Notes under the pieces: generated by a model
What the model saw: only the letters and a program-made list of their open reading frames with translations
What the model was told of the DNA's origin: nothing
The model's database searches: none
NCBI GenBank assembly: GCA_016839875.1
Contig: JAEOTK010000015.1
Coordinates: forward strand, 1-64,000
DNA: 64,000 bases
Direction: 5' to 3'
Source of the DNA: Candidatus Heimdallarchaeota archaeon
GTDB taxonomy: Archaea; Asgardarchaeota; Heimdallarchaeia; Heimdallarchaeales; Heimdallarchaeaceae
Shown here: positions 8,170 through 17,003 of the stretch, piece by piece
Layout of the letters: the number at the start of each line of letters is the position of its first letter
How positions within the stretch are numbered: the stretch's first letter is position 1
Translations under genes and position numbers: made by a program

Positions 8170-8577
8170 ATGTATGAAACAAAAATACCAGGAACCAGAT
8201 ATTCAATTGCCTTAGAGAATGTTAAAGGACAATGGATGATACAAATTAAGCTTGATGGTATCATCGAATCCGATATTGTAGTTAAAGAATTAAGCGATAT
8301 GGCTATACTCAACAATATCCGTTATGTTGTTAAAGCAGTAAATCTCTACATTAACGATTTTATGGTAGATCAAATTGCAAAAGAACTTACAGAACAAGCG
8401 AATATTCTCTTTAGAGAGGTACCAGGTTCAGCCCCAGCTTCAGCTCCAGCTGGAAGTGCACCCGCTCCTGAAATGTCTGCAATTGAACAAACATTGATTG
8501 GAATTGTCAAGAGACTAGAAGCTTTGGAAGAACGAGTGAAAAAAATAGAATCTACTTTCATACAGCAATCACAATAA
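8170..8577 (+). CDS. Protein of unknown function with Ala/Pro linker and C-terminal coiled coil
   Basis: A 135-residue protein that I do not recognise. Residues 1-75 look like a small alpha/beta domain (KGQWMIQIKLDG, then a helix with VVKELSDMA). Residues 76-100 are a low-complexity linker of Pro, Ala, Gly and Ser. The last 30 residues are a heptad-like helix (IVKRLEALEERVKKIE) that should form a coiled coil, giving a dimer or trimer. No signal peptide or membrane segment. It is read towards the uS10 gene, 100 bp away, and opposite to the EF-2 paralogue, so a link to translation is possible but only from context. Confidence 0.7.
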   Translation: MYETKIPGTRYSIALENVKGQWMIQIKLDGIIESDIVVKELSDMAILNNIRYVVKAVNLYINDFMVDQIAKELTEQANILFREVPGSAPASAPAGSAPAPEMSAIEQTLIGIVKRLEALEERVKKIESTFIQQSQ

Positions 8578-8677
8578 TTTTGAACACTACAAGCTGGTTG
8601 ACAAATCAACCTATTTTTCTAAACTTCAAACGAAATCTTCTTAAAACCTTCTAGATTTTTTTACAAAAGGTGAATCA

Positions 8678-8992
8678 ATGGCTCAAAGAGCAAGAATTAG
8701 ATTAATTGGAAATGATCCTCTCTCAATACAAAAGATATGTAACCAAATTCAAAAAATAGCTGAAAGAACAGGAGTTCGAATAAGAGGTCCTATTCCTTTG
8801 CCTTCAAAGAGAATAGTTATACCTGTAAGAAAATCTCCTTGTGGTGATGGAACAGCTACCTATGATCATTTAGAAATGAAGCTTCATAAACGAATTATCG
8901 ACATGGATGCAGAAGAAAAAAGCATGAGACTTTTAATGAGAATTCATGTTCCAGAAGATGTTCATATCGAAATAGCCATTGAAAGAAAATAA
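8678..8992 (+). CDS. rps10: Ribosomal protein uS10
   Basis: A 104-residue uS10 of normal archaeal length (about 102). It contains [10 protein letters not shown] at the start, the [11 protein letters not shown] loop near residue 35, [15 protein letters not shown] in the middle and [10 protein letters not shown] at the end. uS10 sits in the head of the small subunit near the A and P sites. A good ribosome-binding site (AAAGGTGA) precedes the ATG by a few bases. In most archaea rps10 follows the EF-1A gene; here it stands alone beyond a gene of unknown function and close to an EF-2 paralogue. Confidence 0.97.
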   Translation: MAQRARIRLIGNDPLSIQKICNQIQKIAERTGVRIRGPIPLPSKRIVIPVRKSPCGDGTATYDHLEMKLHKRIIDMDAEEKSMRLLMRIHVPEDVHIEIAIERK

Positions 8993-9018
8993 ACCTTCAT
9001 AACACAAATATCTTCTTT

Positions 9019-9951
9019 TTATAGTTTTAATGGAGGGTAATAGTACTCTAAGATACTGAGTAATTCCTCTGGTTTATCATAAGAGTTGTATTTAATTACA
9101 AGATTTCTAAAAAAATCGATCATAGTATCGCAATAAATTTCTATATCCTTTCTTTGTAATAATATATTATCTGGGAATTTTATATTGTTATTGAGTATCT
9201 TAGCATATAACAAATCCTTCAACTTAACAAGATCATTTTTTGATATATCTTTTCCTGAATTTAGAAATATAGATCTCAAATTTTCATAATAGTGTTCAAT
9301 TATGCTTCTTTGATTTGAAATAACTTGCATGAAATATGAGGTATCATCAATAACTCCATTTCTTATTTTCTTAAATTTGTACCAAAAATGATCTTCGGGT
9401 AGTACTTCGAGAGTTTTGAGTGTATTTTGTTCTTTTTCTCTTATGAAACTCAATCTCATAATCTTGTCAATAAGAAACTCACTCTGTTCTTTAATCTTCC
9501 AAATCTTATTTTCTCCATCATCTGGAAATGAAATTTTCTGCTCTTTTTCATAAGGAAATAATTGTTTAAGTTTTATTTCACATCTATCAGAGGAACAATC
9601 TATTGACTTCATTGTACCAGTTACGATTTCTTGATTCTCTCGAATATCATAATAACGGTCTAGACTTATTCTTACGTTTGCTTTACCAAATTTACCATCA
9701 GTAATAATTTCTTCATTTTTTTTATTCTTGAAACAGAAACCATTATGGATAACTAGATCCATACCAATTAGCATATTTCTGACCATTTCAGGATCTTTGA
9801 GTTTGTAATAATACTCCTTTCCTTCTACTTCTAGTTTTCCAGTAACTCCCCACTGGTTGAGCTTTATTGATAAAATCTCACCACTAACATAATCAATCTT
9901 CTTACCTGGTTCTATTTTGCTTACTTGATTTTTCAAGATTAAACTCATCAT
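9019..9951 (-). CDS. Protein of unknown function with possible OB-fold N-terminus
   Basis: A 310-residue protein that I do not recognise. The N-terminal third has a beta-rich pattern, GEILSIKLNQWGVTGKLEVEG, and later GKFGKANVRISLD, which resembles OB-fold strands of archaeal single-strand DNA or RNA binding proteins. The middle has two cysteines (CSSDRC) and many charged residues. The C-terminal 150 residues look helical (YFMQVISNQRSIIEHYYENL and following). No membrane segments. AT-rich codon use is the same as in neighbouring genes. It is read in the same direction as tgtA upstream of it, with a 73-bp gap. Assignment to the OB group is tentative. Confidence 0.65.
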   Translation of the reverse strand: MMSLILKNQVSKIEPGKKIDYVSGEILSIKLNQWGVTGKLEVEGKEYYYKLKDPEMVRNMLIGMDLVIHNGFCFKNKKNEEIITDGKFGKANVRISLDRYYDIRENQEIVTGTMKSIDCSSDRCEIKLKQLFPYEKEQKISFPDDGENKIWKIKEQSEFLIDKIMRLSFIREKEQNTLKTLEVLPEDHFWYKFKKIRNGVIDDTSYFMQVISNQRSIIEHYYENLRSIFLNSGKDISKNDLVKLKDLLYAKILNNNIKFPDNILLQRKDIEIYCDTMIDFFRNLVIKYNSYDKPEELLSILEYYYPPLKL

Positions 9952-10024
9952 ACTCTATTCTCTAGAATACTATAAAAACTCGTGAATTAAGCTCTTTCAA
10001 AGAATGTAAAAGCACTAAACTGAT

Positions 10025-11605
10025 TTATATTATAAAATCGTTTACACTTGTAATTTCAATTTTATTTATTTGATTACCGAGAACTTCTTTAATTCTAGAA
10101 ACAAGTAATTTCGAATATTCTTCCATATCCACAGAGCAAATTACAATTTCTTGATATTGCATCGTTTTAATAAAATCTAATACAACAGAATTGGCTTTTT
10201 CCAATAATTCATTTGATAGTATTCCTGAAAAAACATATTGACTAAAAGGATAGGTTTCGATCAATTCTATTGGTATTAATCCAAAAAACGGTAATAAGAT
10301 AGTAAAATCAATCTCTTCAATATTTGTAGTCACAAAATCCTTGACTTTTCTATTTGCATTGAAAAACTCTAAAGGATTCTTCTTACCTGAAGTTACCAGA
10401 ATACAGAGTTTATTGTTATGAGGTTTAAAATTTGATAAAATCCTTTTTCGTGATTTTGTAAATTCAGGACGATAAAAAGAGCTTTCATCGTAGATTTTTA
10501 ATCCAGTTTGTTTTGTAATAGGAGTTAGATATTCCCAATATTCTTGATTGAAATTTTCAATAGAGAATTTGAAAGCTTTGAAAAGCTTTGGATGCGCTTT
10601 AGCTCTTTGTTCAATTAATTCCCATAATCTTCCTTCTCTGAGGGAAACACGTATTTTTTTCAATTCTGCATGAGAGACATATAAGTTGTGTAAAGAGATC
10701 TTCTCTGTTTTTGTTTCTTCGTTGGTTTCCAATAATTCCTTTGGTGTCCAATTTGAGCATATCTCACAGTTACATGGAAACTCAAATAGATCTGAAAGAT
10801 GATAAGTTTCCATAGATGTCATATAGCGATTTTCTCTAGCATAAAGAACATAAGCTGCACTATCAAAAGTATCACAACCTAACGCTACAATGAAAGGAAA
10901 AATCATGGGGTGTCCAGCTCCAAATAGATGGAAAGGAACATTGTGAGGAAGCAAAGACCTGCTTTTCTGTATCATAGAGAATAAAGTAAGATAATCATAT
11001 TGTGACATTATCGGAGCAACACTGCCCAAAGCTTGAAAACCAAAGATATTCAGATATTCTTTTTCTTTGACTTTTTCGATATATTCTTCTATTAATTCCA
11101 CATTTTTACCACCCTGTATGGGGAGAGTCCATACTGTTTCGGGATGATTATTGATATGCTCCTTTGATATCTCAATCCTATTTATTGTCTCTTCCATTTT
11201 TAGTTTAGATTGTTGATATGTGTCCGTAGGCGGTGTTGGAACGTCTAGAATAACCCCAACGTCAGCACCTAGAATTGATTGAATTTCAAGAGATTTAATT
11301 GGATCTATGTCTACATCCCCATAAGCTAAAATCTGGTATGCTCCACTATCCATCATAACATTTCCATCAAAATCTAAAATTTCATGAATTCTCTGAGTTG
11401 ACTCTGGCATACCAAATTTCTTGTAGAAAAGGTATGCACTTGTAATGACAAAATTAAACCCAAATTTCTTCTGCATCTCGTTTAAATTTATTATGTTCCT
11501 TTTTGGATCCACAACAGGAATTAAGGTTGGTGTAGTAACATTTCCTTTTGGTAGAAATATTGATCCTATTCTGCCATGCAAATCTGTTGCAATTATTTCA
11601 TCCAT
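10025..11605 (-). CDS. tgtA: Archaeosine tRNA-guanine transglycosylase
   Basis: A ~526-residue archaeal TGT, which swaps guanine-15 in the D-loop of tRNAs for 7-cyano-7-deazaguanine, the precursor of archaeosine. The catalytic domain has VMMDSGAYQ with the nucleophile-region Asp near residue 86, ILDVPTPPTDT, an FGFQALGSVAPI segment and the zinc motif PCNCEICSNW near residue 280. After residue ~370 comes the C1-type domain shared with ArcS. The protein is a little shorter than TgtA with a terminal PUA domain (about 580), and I see no clear PUA at the end. ATG 11605 is preferred to the GTG at 11617, which adds only four residues. Confidence 0.93.
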   Translation of the reverse strand: MDEIIATDLHGRIGSIFLPKGNVTTPTLIPVVDPKRNIINLNEMQKKFGFNFVITSAYLFYKKFGMPESTQRIHEILDFDGNVMMDSGAYQILAYGDVDIDPIKSLEIQSILGADVGVILDVPTPPTDTYQQSKLKMEETINRIEISKEHINNHPETVWTLPIQGGKNVELIEEYIEKVKEKEYLNIFGFQALGSVAPIMSQYDYLTLFSMIQKSRSLLPHNVPFHLFGAGHPMIFPFIVALGCDTFDSAAYVLYARENRYMTSMETYHLSDLFEFPCNCEICSNWTPKELLETNEETKTEKISLHNLYVSHAELKKIRVSLREGRLWELIEQRAKAHPKLFKAFKFSIENFNQEYWEYLTPITKQTGLKIYDESSFYRPEFTKSRKRILSNFKPHNNKLCILVTSGKKNPLEFFNANRKVKDFVTTNIEEIDFTILLPFFGLIPIELIETYPFSQYVFSGILSNELLEKANSVVLDFIKTMQYQEIVICSVDMEEYSKLLVSRIKEVLGNQINKIEITSVNDFII

Positions 11606-11665
11606 GTTACCACACACTAATTACATTAAAAAAAGGAAAAAGAGATATCTTTAACTTTACTATAC

Positions 11666-12079
11666 TTATTCTGACTTGTATTTATCGTAAATTTTCTGAA
11701 TTCTCTCTGAAATAGGTCCAGATCCTTTTACTCCTTCCTCACTAACGGTAAACCTATCGAATACTTGTATTATTGCTGCTTCTTCAATGATTTTAACATT
11801 TTGGGGTTGGAACATTTGTGCTAGTTCGCTAGCCAAACCAGTTAAATCAAATGGTTCTTCAGCTAATGTTATTTCTACTATGTTTGAACCTGTTATAAAC
11901 ACCCTAAAATAATCATCATCACCACAATTTGCATCAGCTAAAACAACATTTAGAGAATTATCTTGAATTCCACGCAATACTCCGGTATAAATCTTATCGC
12001 TATTTAATGATATTTTTACTCTTTTGTTTACAAGTCCGCTTAACTCTAGTAAAAACTCACGATTTGGATTTGCTGGCAT
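11666..12079 (-). CDS. Sm-like archaeal protein, SmAP3-type
   Basis: A ~137-residue Sm protein with a C-terminal extension. The Sm fold covers residues ~5-75: Sm1 with KRVKISLNSDKIYTGVLRGIQD and an Sm2-like stretch FRVFITGSNIVEI. Residues 76-137 form a second domain (GLASELAQMF, then NVKIIEEAAIIQVFDRFTV and SERIQKIYDKY), the arrangement seen in SmAP3 and reminiscent of Lsm12-like proteins. Sm proteins form rings that bind U-rich RNA. ATG 12079 is preferred to TTG 12088. It lies downstream of the large PP-loop/ferredoxin gene on the same strand with a 44-bp gap and may be co-transcribed. Confidence 0.85.
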   Translation of the reverse strand: MPANPNREFLLELSGLVNKRVKISLNSDKIYTGVLRGIQDNSLNVVLADANCGDDDYFRVFITGSNIVEITLAEEPFDLTGLASELAQMFQPQNVKIIEEAAIIQVFDRFTVSEEGVKGSGPISERIQKIYDKYKSE

Positions 12080-12123
12080 AATTATCAAGCAAGGTCAAAG
12101 TATTATTAAAAAAATGTTATGAT

Positions 12124-14154
12124 TCAAGATAAGGATTTTTCGAATTCAATTTCACTAGTATCTATTACAGTTTGTATCTCCTTTCGTAGATCCCTGTATA
12201 CTATAGTAACAATCGGACAAACATGGGAACATCTATCACATCTAGAACATAGAAGTTCATCTACAACAATTGAATTTTCATCGAAAACAATTGCCTTATC
12301 TTTACATTCACCTATGCAAAGACCACATTTTATACATTCAAGAGCTCTCAACACTGTATAAATAAAAGAAGAACTAACGGATACAATTTTTTCCTTACTC
12401 ACAGATTGCAATGATTTGAAATTAATCTTAAAAGTGCCATCATTATAAACTAAGATTGAATGATTTCTATTTGAAATACGAATGAAGTTTAGCTTCTTGT
12501 TGTATTGAACCTTACCAAGTATTGGTAACACTGAACTAATTCTATTAAGAGATAATCCTCCTGAAAAAGATCCAATTATGGTTACAGGTTGGGTAACACA
12601 GTCACTAGCTTCTACTTGCATATACGAAAAACCAGTATTTTTAGTTTCTAGATTGTAGTCATCAACATTTAATGATAAGACATTTGCGATTTTTATTGGT
12701 ATAGTCTTAAATCTCCATAATCCATATTTCCAATAGTCCGAAGGGAGATTTCTACTCTCTCGCCATTTTTCAACAGCAACAAAAAGCTGATTATAGAGAT
12801 CTGGGTGATTGTTTTCTAATATTCGAAATTGTGCTAAATCTGATGAAGGACAAGCCCAACAACCTATTCTCTCATATCCTGTCTCATAAAGTGCATTGTA
12901 AGGTAATTTCTTCCAGTATATATATAACCAAATCATAAAGGCTGTCCAATTTTGGATGGGGGACATATTGATTTGATTTGTAACATATCTATTTTCCCAA
13001 ACATCTGAGATTGCTCTTTTATATGATTCATACCTTCTTTGACCTACAAAGCTTATGCATTTCTCTTCACCAAAAGCTCTTTCAATTGCTTTTTTTATGG
13101 GTGCTAACTTTGCAAATTTACAACAATGACGAAAATCCCTTCCTGGTGGTCCATATTTCTCAAAAGCTTCCCAAAACAATTCAGTTGGAACCTCTTCGGT
13201 TATAAGAATATCTTCAAAATCTAATTTCTTACTAGATTCCTTCACATAATTTATTGTCTCTTTGAATTCTATACCTGTATTAACAAATAGAACTTTGTAA
13301 TCCTTATTTGGAAGAGCTTTCTGTACAAGTGCTAATGTAACAAGGCTGTCTTTACCTCCACTGAATGAGACAATCACTGGTAGTTTTAGATCATTTTTAG
13401 CTTTTCTGATGAAATCAACTGCTACATTTTCTAATCTTTCTAATTCTTTAGAATTCCATTTTATAACTTCATTCCAAGTTCGTTTAGTTTTGCTTTGATT
13501 ATGCTTCTTCTTAACCCCTAGATAGTTTTTTGCATAAATTCCTCTTGTAATTTCTTTTCTTTCAGAATCGTTTATTCTTGCTATTCCACCAGCAATTATC
13601 TGATTATCAACATCAATTATAGCAATATAATCTCCTTTTCGAATATCCTTATCAGCATCTAGAATTCCTGGAATCAATATATTGGCCCCTTGCCTTATTT
13701 TCTCTTTTGCTCCAGAATCTATTTTAACCCATTTTTTTGAAACTTTACCTTCTAATAAACCTAAACCGTTTTCATTGAGTTTGATTATCCACTTATCTGT
13801 TTTGATATCATATCTTCTGGTTCCTATACTTAAACCAGATTTAATGATTTCATCCATTTGGTCTTCAGAACCTAAGTGATTAAGAAGTATTAAATCGTCA
13901 TCATCTACTATGCTAGCATTTTCTCCAAAATTGTCTACTATCAACTTCTGTATTTCCTCAATCTCATCTCCCATTGCTGGCCTTACATCATATGGTGGGG
14001 TCAATGGTAATAATCGAATATCATTGTTGCAACTAGGACATTTTCGTAAATTGATAATTGGGAGATTACAATCATAACAAAAGAACAGATTATTTGGTCC
14101 TAGATATGGTATGTTCTTTCTAGACTTCTGATATTTAGGTGAGATCTTATACAC
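12124..14154 (-). CDS. PAPS-reductase-like PP-loop protein with zinc ribbon, PUA and ferredoxin domains
   Basis: A 676-residue multidomain protein of the archaeal 'phosphoadenosine phosphosulfate reductase' type. Order: zinc ribbon with Cys26/29 and Cys39/42; PUA-like RNA-binding domain about 140-215; PP-loop ATPase domain with SFSGGKDS (263-270) and GPPGRDFRHCC; a conserved ERIGCWACPSSD; and a C-terminal two-cluster ferredoxin (CIKCGLCIGECK, then CSRCDRCSHVCP). The PUA domain suggests a nucleic-acid substrate, for example tRNA sulfur modification, rather than plain sulfate reduction; that is inference. The VWA gene ends four bases before this start and the MoxR gene precedes that, so the three are probably one operon. 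Confidence 0.85.
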   Translation of the reverse strand: MYKISPKYQKSRKNIPYLGPNNLFFCYDCNLPIINLRKCPSCNNDIRLLPLTPPYDVRPAMGDEIEEIQKLIVDNFGENASIVDDDDLILLNHLGSEDQMDEIIKSGLSIGTRRYDIKTDKWIIKLNENGLGLLEGKVSKKWVKIDSGAKEKIRQGANILIPGILDADKDIRKGDYIAIIDVDNQIIAGGIARINDSERKEITRGIYAKNYLGVKKKHNQSKTKRTWNEVIKWNSKELERLENVAVDFIRKAKNDLKLPVIVSFSGGKDSLVTLALVQKALPNKDYKVLFVNTGIEFKETINYVKESSKKLDFEDILITEEVPTELFWEAFEKYGPPGRDFRHCCKFAKLAPIKKAIERAFGEEKCISFVGQRRYESYKRAISDVWENRYVTNQINMSPIQNWTAFMIWLYIYWKKLPYNALYETGYERIGCWACPSSDLAQFRILENNHPDLYNQLFVAVEKWRESRNLPSDYWKYGLWRFKTIPIKIANVLSLNVDDYNLETKNTGFSYMQVEASDCVTQPVTIIGSFSGGLSLNRISSVLPILGKVQYNKKLNFIRISNRNHSILVYNDGTFKINFKSLQSVSKEKIVSVSSSFIYTVLRALECIKCGLCIGECKDKAIVFDENSIVVDELLCSRCDRCSHVCPIVTIVYRDLRKEIQTVIDTSEIEFEKSLS

Positions 14155-14158
14155 CTTC

Positions 14159-15178
14159 TTAGTTCTCTCTAAGTAGCTTCATCAATATACGTGGAATCTG
14201 CTTGTGACTTGATACTTCAGAATACTTACCCCTTCCTAGTCTTGCAAGATCTTTACACAATCTCTTTCCCCAATCATGCTTTCCAGGTAGAGCTATTACA
14301 TGAAGACGTGGGAAATATTTGACGTAAGGACGAGGATCTCCTCCCCTATTGAATGCTCCATCAGTAATTAAAACTCCAAACTTGTATTTTTTCTTTATTT
14401 TATCAAGCTCTAATCCACCAAATCTCAATCCTTCTGCTAGATTTGTATAACCTGCGCTTTCGCTTTCAAGAATTCTATTTACTAATTCATCAGTCTTTAT
14501 TTTTTCTTTAATTCGTTTTATTGTGTATGCCTTGGTATTAAAAACAACAACACTAAAATTATCTCTTGCAAGATTATAAGCCATTACTGCAACAGTAAGA
14601 GCTGCAGTTGTAAATCTATCACCATAAAGTGATCCAGAAGTATCAAACATTAGAACCGCAGTCTTTTGTTTTTCTTTTCTTTCTAAACTAACTATATCTT
14701 CTGGATCAAGAATTCTGCTTTGTTTTTGCAGAAAACGATCAAGGGTTTCGTCAATATCAAATTCATCCAACCCTATTTCATACTCTGTTTGTTCAAAGAC
14801 TTCTCCCCTAATTCCCTGACTTGTGATACCTAATGCAGTTGATAATATTACTTGTCTTGCTAATCTTCTGAAGACAGGTCTCATTCTATCATCAAGTGCA
14901 GTTCGAAGCATAAAGAATAGCTCTGGAGCACTGCTTTCTCCTTTTGAAGCCCTTCTAGCAATTAAAGAATAACCTTTCTTTGAATTAAGAGCTTCAGCAA
15001 CAGCGAACTTATTAGAAATAGCTAAACCCTGAATAGCTGGCATATTGTCTACATCTACAGCAAGCTCAGTTTGTTTCTTAATCTCATAGTAACTCATTCC
15101 CTCTGACAAATTAGCGTAGACTGAGGGATTTCTTCTTCCTGAGATTATTTCAGCTTCTAATAGCTTGTTTTTATCCAT
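14159..15178 (-). CDS. VWA-domain protein (MoxR partner)
   Basis: A 339-residue protein with a C-terminal von Willebrand A domain. The metal-ion-dependent adhesion site is intact: DTSGS (Asp179, Ser181, Ser183), Thr245 in AGYTNL and Asp273 in LITDG. The N-terminal 170 residues are helical and charged, with no signal peptide, so it is cytoplasmic. VWA proteins next to MoxR AAA+ ATPases act as chaperone pairs that remodel or insert metal into client enzymes. The client here may be the PP-loop/ferredoxin protein encoded four bases downstream. The upstream MoxR stop is 62 bp away on the same strand. Confidence 0.88.
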   Translation of the reverse strand: MDKNKLLEAEIISGRRNPSVYANLSEGMSYYEIKKQTELAVDVDNMPAIQGLAISNKFAVAEALNSKKGYSLIARRASKGESSAPELFFMLRTALDDRMRPVFRRLARQVILSTALGITSQGIRGEVFEQTEYEIGLDEFDIDETLDRFLQKQSRILDPEDIVSLERKEKQKTAVLMFDTSGSLYGDRFTTAALTVAVMAYNLARDNFSVVVFNTKAYTIKRIKEKIKTDELVNRILESESAGYTNLAEGLRFGGLELDKIKKKYKFGVLITDGAFNRGGDPRPYVKYFPRLHVIALPGKHDWGKRLCKDLARLGRGKYSEVSSHKQIPRILMKLLREN

Positions 15179-15240
15179 CTTACCTCTGAAGACATAGGGT
15201 TTCTGAAAATCCTCTTTGAACTGCTCTCCTCTCCCTTCAT

Positions 15241-16122
15241 CTAGAAAAAATCCATATCTTTGAAGATGCTAGTTACAATTTCTTTTACAACATCTTCAAC
15301 CAGACTTTCAACACCATCTTCAAGTTCAATTTTTGTAGCTAAGGACATAATTGAACTATCAATCCATGATTCAATATCATTTACTTCAAGAAAACGGATA
15401 ATAGAAGCTAAATCAATAGCACCCCTTATAGATGAACCTCTTCTTAATTCAGGCCAATCTCTTGTTTGTCGAACTATTTTAACTGCCATTTTTATGATTT
15501 TTTCATCCTTTATACCAGTACGAACACGAACTATATTTTGTTCTTCTTCTTCTGGTTGATATTGCAATCTAATCCAGACAAATCTGTCTCGCAAAGCTTC
15601 ACTTAAAGGAGTGGTTGCTACGAGTTCAGCAGGATTCATTGCACTTATTATAAAGAATCCTTTTTCAGCATTTACAGTGCTAAGTTTTGGTATTATTATA
15701 GTTCCTTCATCCATAGCACTAAGAAGAACATTTTGAGTGCCTTCAGGCATTCGATTAAGTTCATTTAGAAATAAAATAGCTCCCTGTTGCATTGATGTAG
15801 TGAGGGGACCAGTTACAAAAGAATCCCAGGAATAACCCTTTTCGATAACCATTGGTGGATCAAAATGACCAACTAATTTAGATGAACTATATCTTTCATC
15901 TCCATCTACTCTTTCAAGATTTTGAGAAAAATATGAAGCCATTGCGTGTGCAAGAGTTGTTTTTCCAACTCCAACATCACCTTCAAGAAGTATGTGTCTA
16001 TTAGCTAATTTTGCTGCTAAACACTTTCTCAATTCACCTGTTCTTCCAACAATATTGAATTGTTCTTGTATTTCGCTTATCATTTCTTCAATGGTCTTGT
16101 CTTGTATCACTGTTTCTTCCAT
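15241..16122 (-). CDS. MoxR-family AAA+ ATPase
   Basis: A 293-residue MoxR-type ATPase. Walker A is GDVGVGKT (48-55). The Walker B segment reads AILFLNELNRMPEG, so the usual first acidic residue is Asn120 while the catalytic Glu121 remains; as I recall, NELNR is seen in some MoxR subgroups. Sensor 1 is ISAMNP (159-164) and the arginine finger is in ALRDRF (176-181). MoxR proteins drive conformational change or cofactor insertion in partner proteins through a VWA adaptor, which here is the next gene. The AT-rich 139-bp gap upstream (16123-16261) probably carries the operon promoter. Confidence 0.9.
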   Translation of the reverse strand: MEETVIQDKTIEEMISEIQEQFNIVGRTGELRKCLAAKLANRHILLEGDVGVGKTTLAHAMASYFSQNLERVDGDERYSSSKLVGHFDPPMVIEKGYSWDSFVTGPLTTSMQQGAILFLNELNRMPEGTQNVLLSAMDEGTIIIPKLSTVNAEKGFFIISAMNPAELVATTPLSEALRDRFVWIRLQYQPEEEEQNIVRVRTGIKDEKIIKMAVKIVRQTRDWPELRRGSSIRGAIDLASIIRFLEVNDIESWIDSSIMSLATKIELEDGVESLVEDVVKEIVTSIFKDMDFF

Positions 16123-16261
16123 TGATATCTAGATCCTCTTTATTTTGACTTTAGAGTATATCTCGAACAATAACTCTTTACTACCTAGTCTTAAATACTT
16201 TTAGGTATTTGGATTGTACAAAATATATATTATAAAAAATATATGAAAGAAGCTAAAATCA

Positions 16262-16867
16262 TTATTTTGTCCTAGAGGCTATTAGAATTGCAGATTTTAT
16301 GTTTTTACTATACTTTGAAAATCCAGTTTTTTTCTGGATTTTGGAAGTAAAATCTTCACTTACAATTTTAATTGAAGCTTTATCTTCGTGAAAAATGCCT
16401 TTCAGACGTTTAACAATTTCATCTCTTATCTCACCACCTCCAGTACCAATTTTCACGGTAAATATGTTGGTTTCTATGTTAAAAAATGAAGATATAACTT
16501 CTTTAACAACATCAACAGCAGTATAATATTCTCCAGTTCCAAGAATGATTCCTTCTTTAGCTACAATTGCTAAACCTGTACATTTTCCTGGATCTATGCC
16601 TATTACAATTTCTTCAAATTCGTTTTTATTTCTAGTATGAAGATAAATGTTAGAGAAGAGATAATATTGGTTAAAGGATTTTGGAATGAAATGCTTACCG
16701 CTAATGAACTTCTTTTCAGCTTCAGTTGTTATAATTACTTGTGTATTTTTTGGAATGTCTTCCTCGGGTAAAATATGATTAGTCTTGACTTCTTCGATAT
16801 CTGCAAGGTTTTCATTAATGGTATACAAAAACCTAAAATTCCTCGTTACAATAGTTACACTAATCAC
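16262..16867 (-). CDS. RuvC/YqgF-like RNase H-fold protein
   Basis: A 201-residue protein. Residues 1-80 form a poorly conserved N-terminal part. At 88 begins a RNase H-like fold: VIGIDPGKCTGLAIV, with Asp92 as the first catalytic acid, GTGEYYTAVDVV in the second half and a KIGTGGGEIRDEIV loop. The first strand matches RuvC, YqgF and archaeal DUF460-type proteins. I cannot place all four catalytic carboxylates with confidence, so nuclease activity is uncertain. The C-terminus is basic (KIQKKTGFSKYSKN). The start is a GTG; no earlier ATG exists in frame. It is divergent from polC with 136 bp between them, which may place it with replication or repair. Confidence 0.75.
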   Translation of the reverse strand: MISVTIVTRNFRFLYTINENLADIEEVKTNHILPEEDIPKNTQVIITTEAEKKFISGKHFIPKSFNQYYLFSNIYLHTRNKNEFEEIVIGIDPGKCTGLAIVAKEGIILGTGEYYTAVDVVKEVISSFFNIETNIFTVKIGTGGGEIRDEIVKRLKGIFHEDKASIKIVSEDFTSKIQKKTGFSKYSKNIKSAILIASRTK

Positions 16868-17003
16868 ACTTGAACAAGCTATGCCAATTAAAAAGCTTTA
16901 TCAAATGAATAAAGGATAATAATAAAATTATTATTGTAATAATAGAATTTACACAATAAAACATTAGAACCTTCCAATAATTCGCTTGTGATATCAGCAA
17001 GGC

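Noticed and set aside
12119..12361. A plus-strand frame opposite the ferredoxin domain
   Set aside because: It is antisense to eight conserved cysteines and is not needed to explain the sequence.
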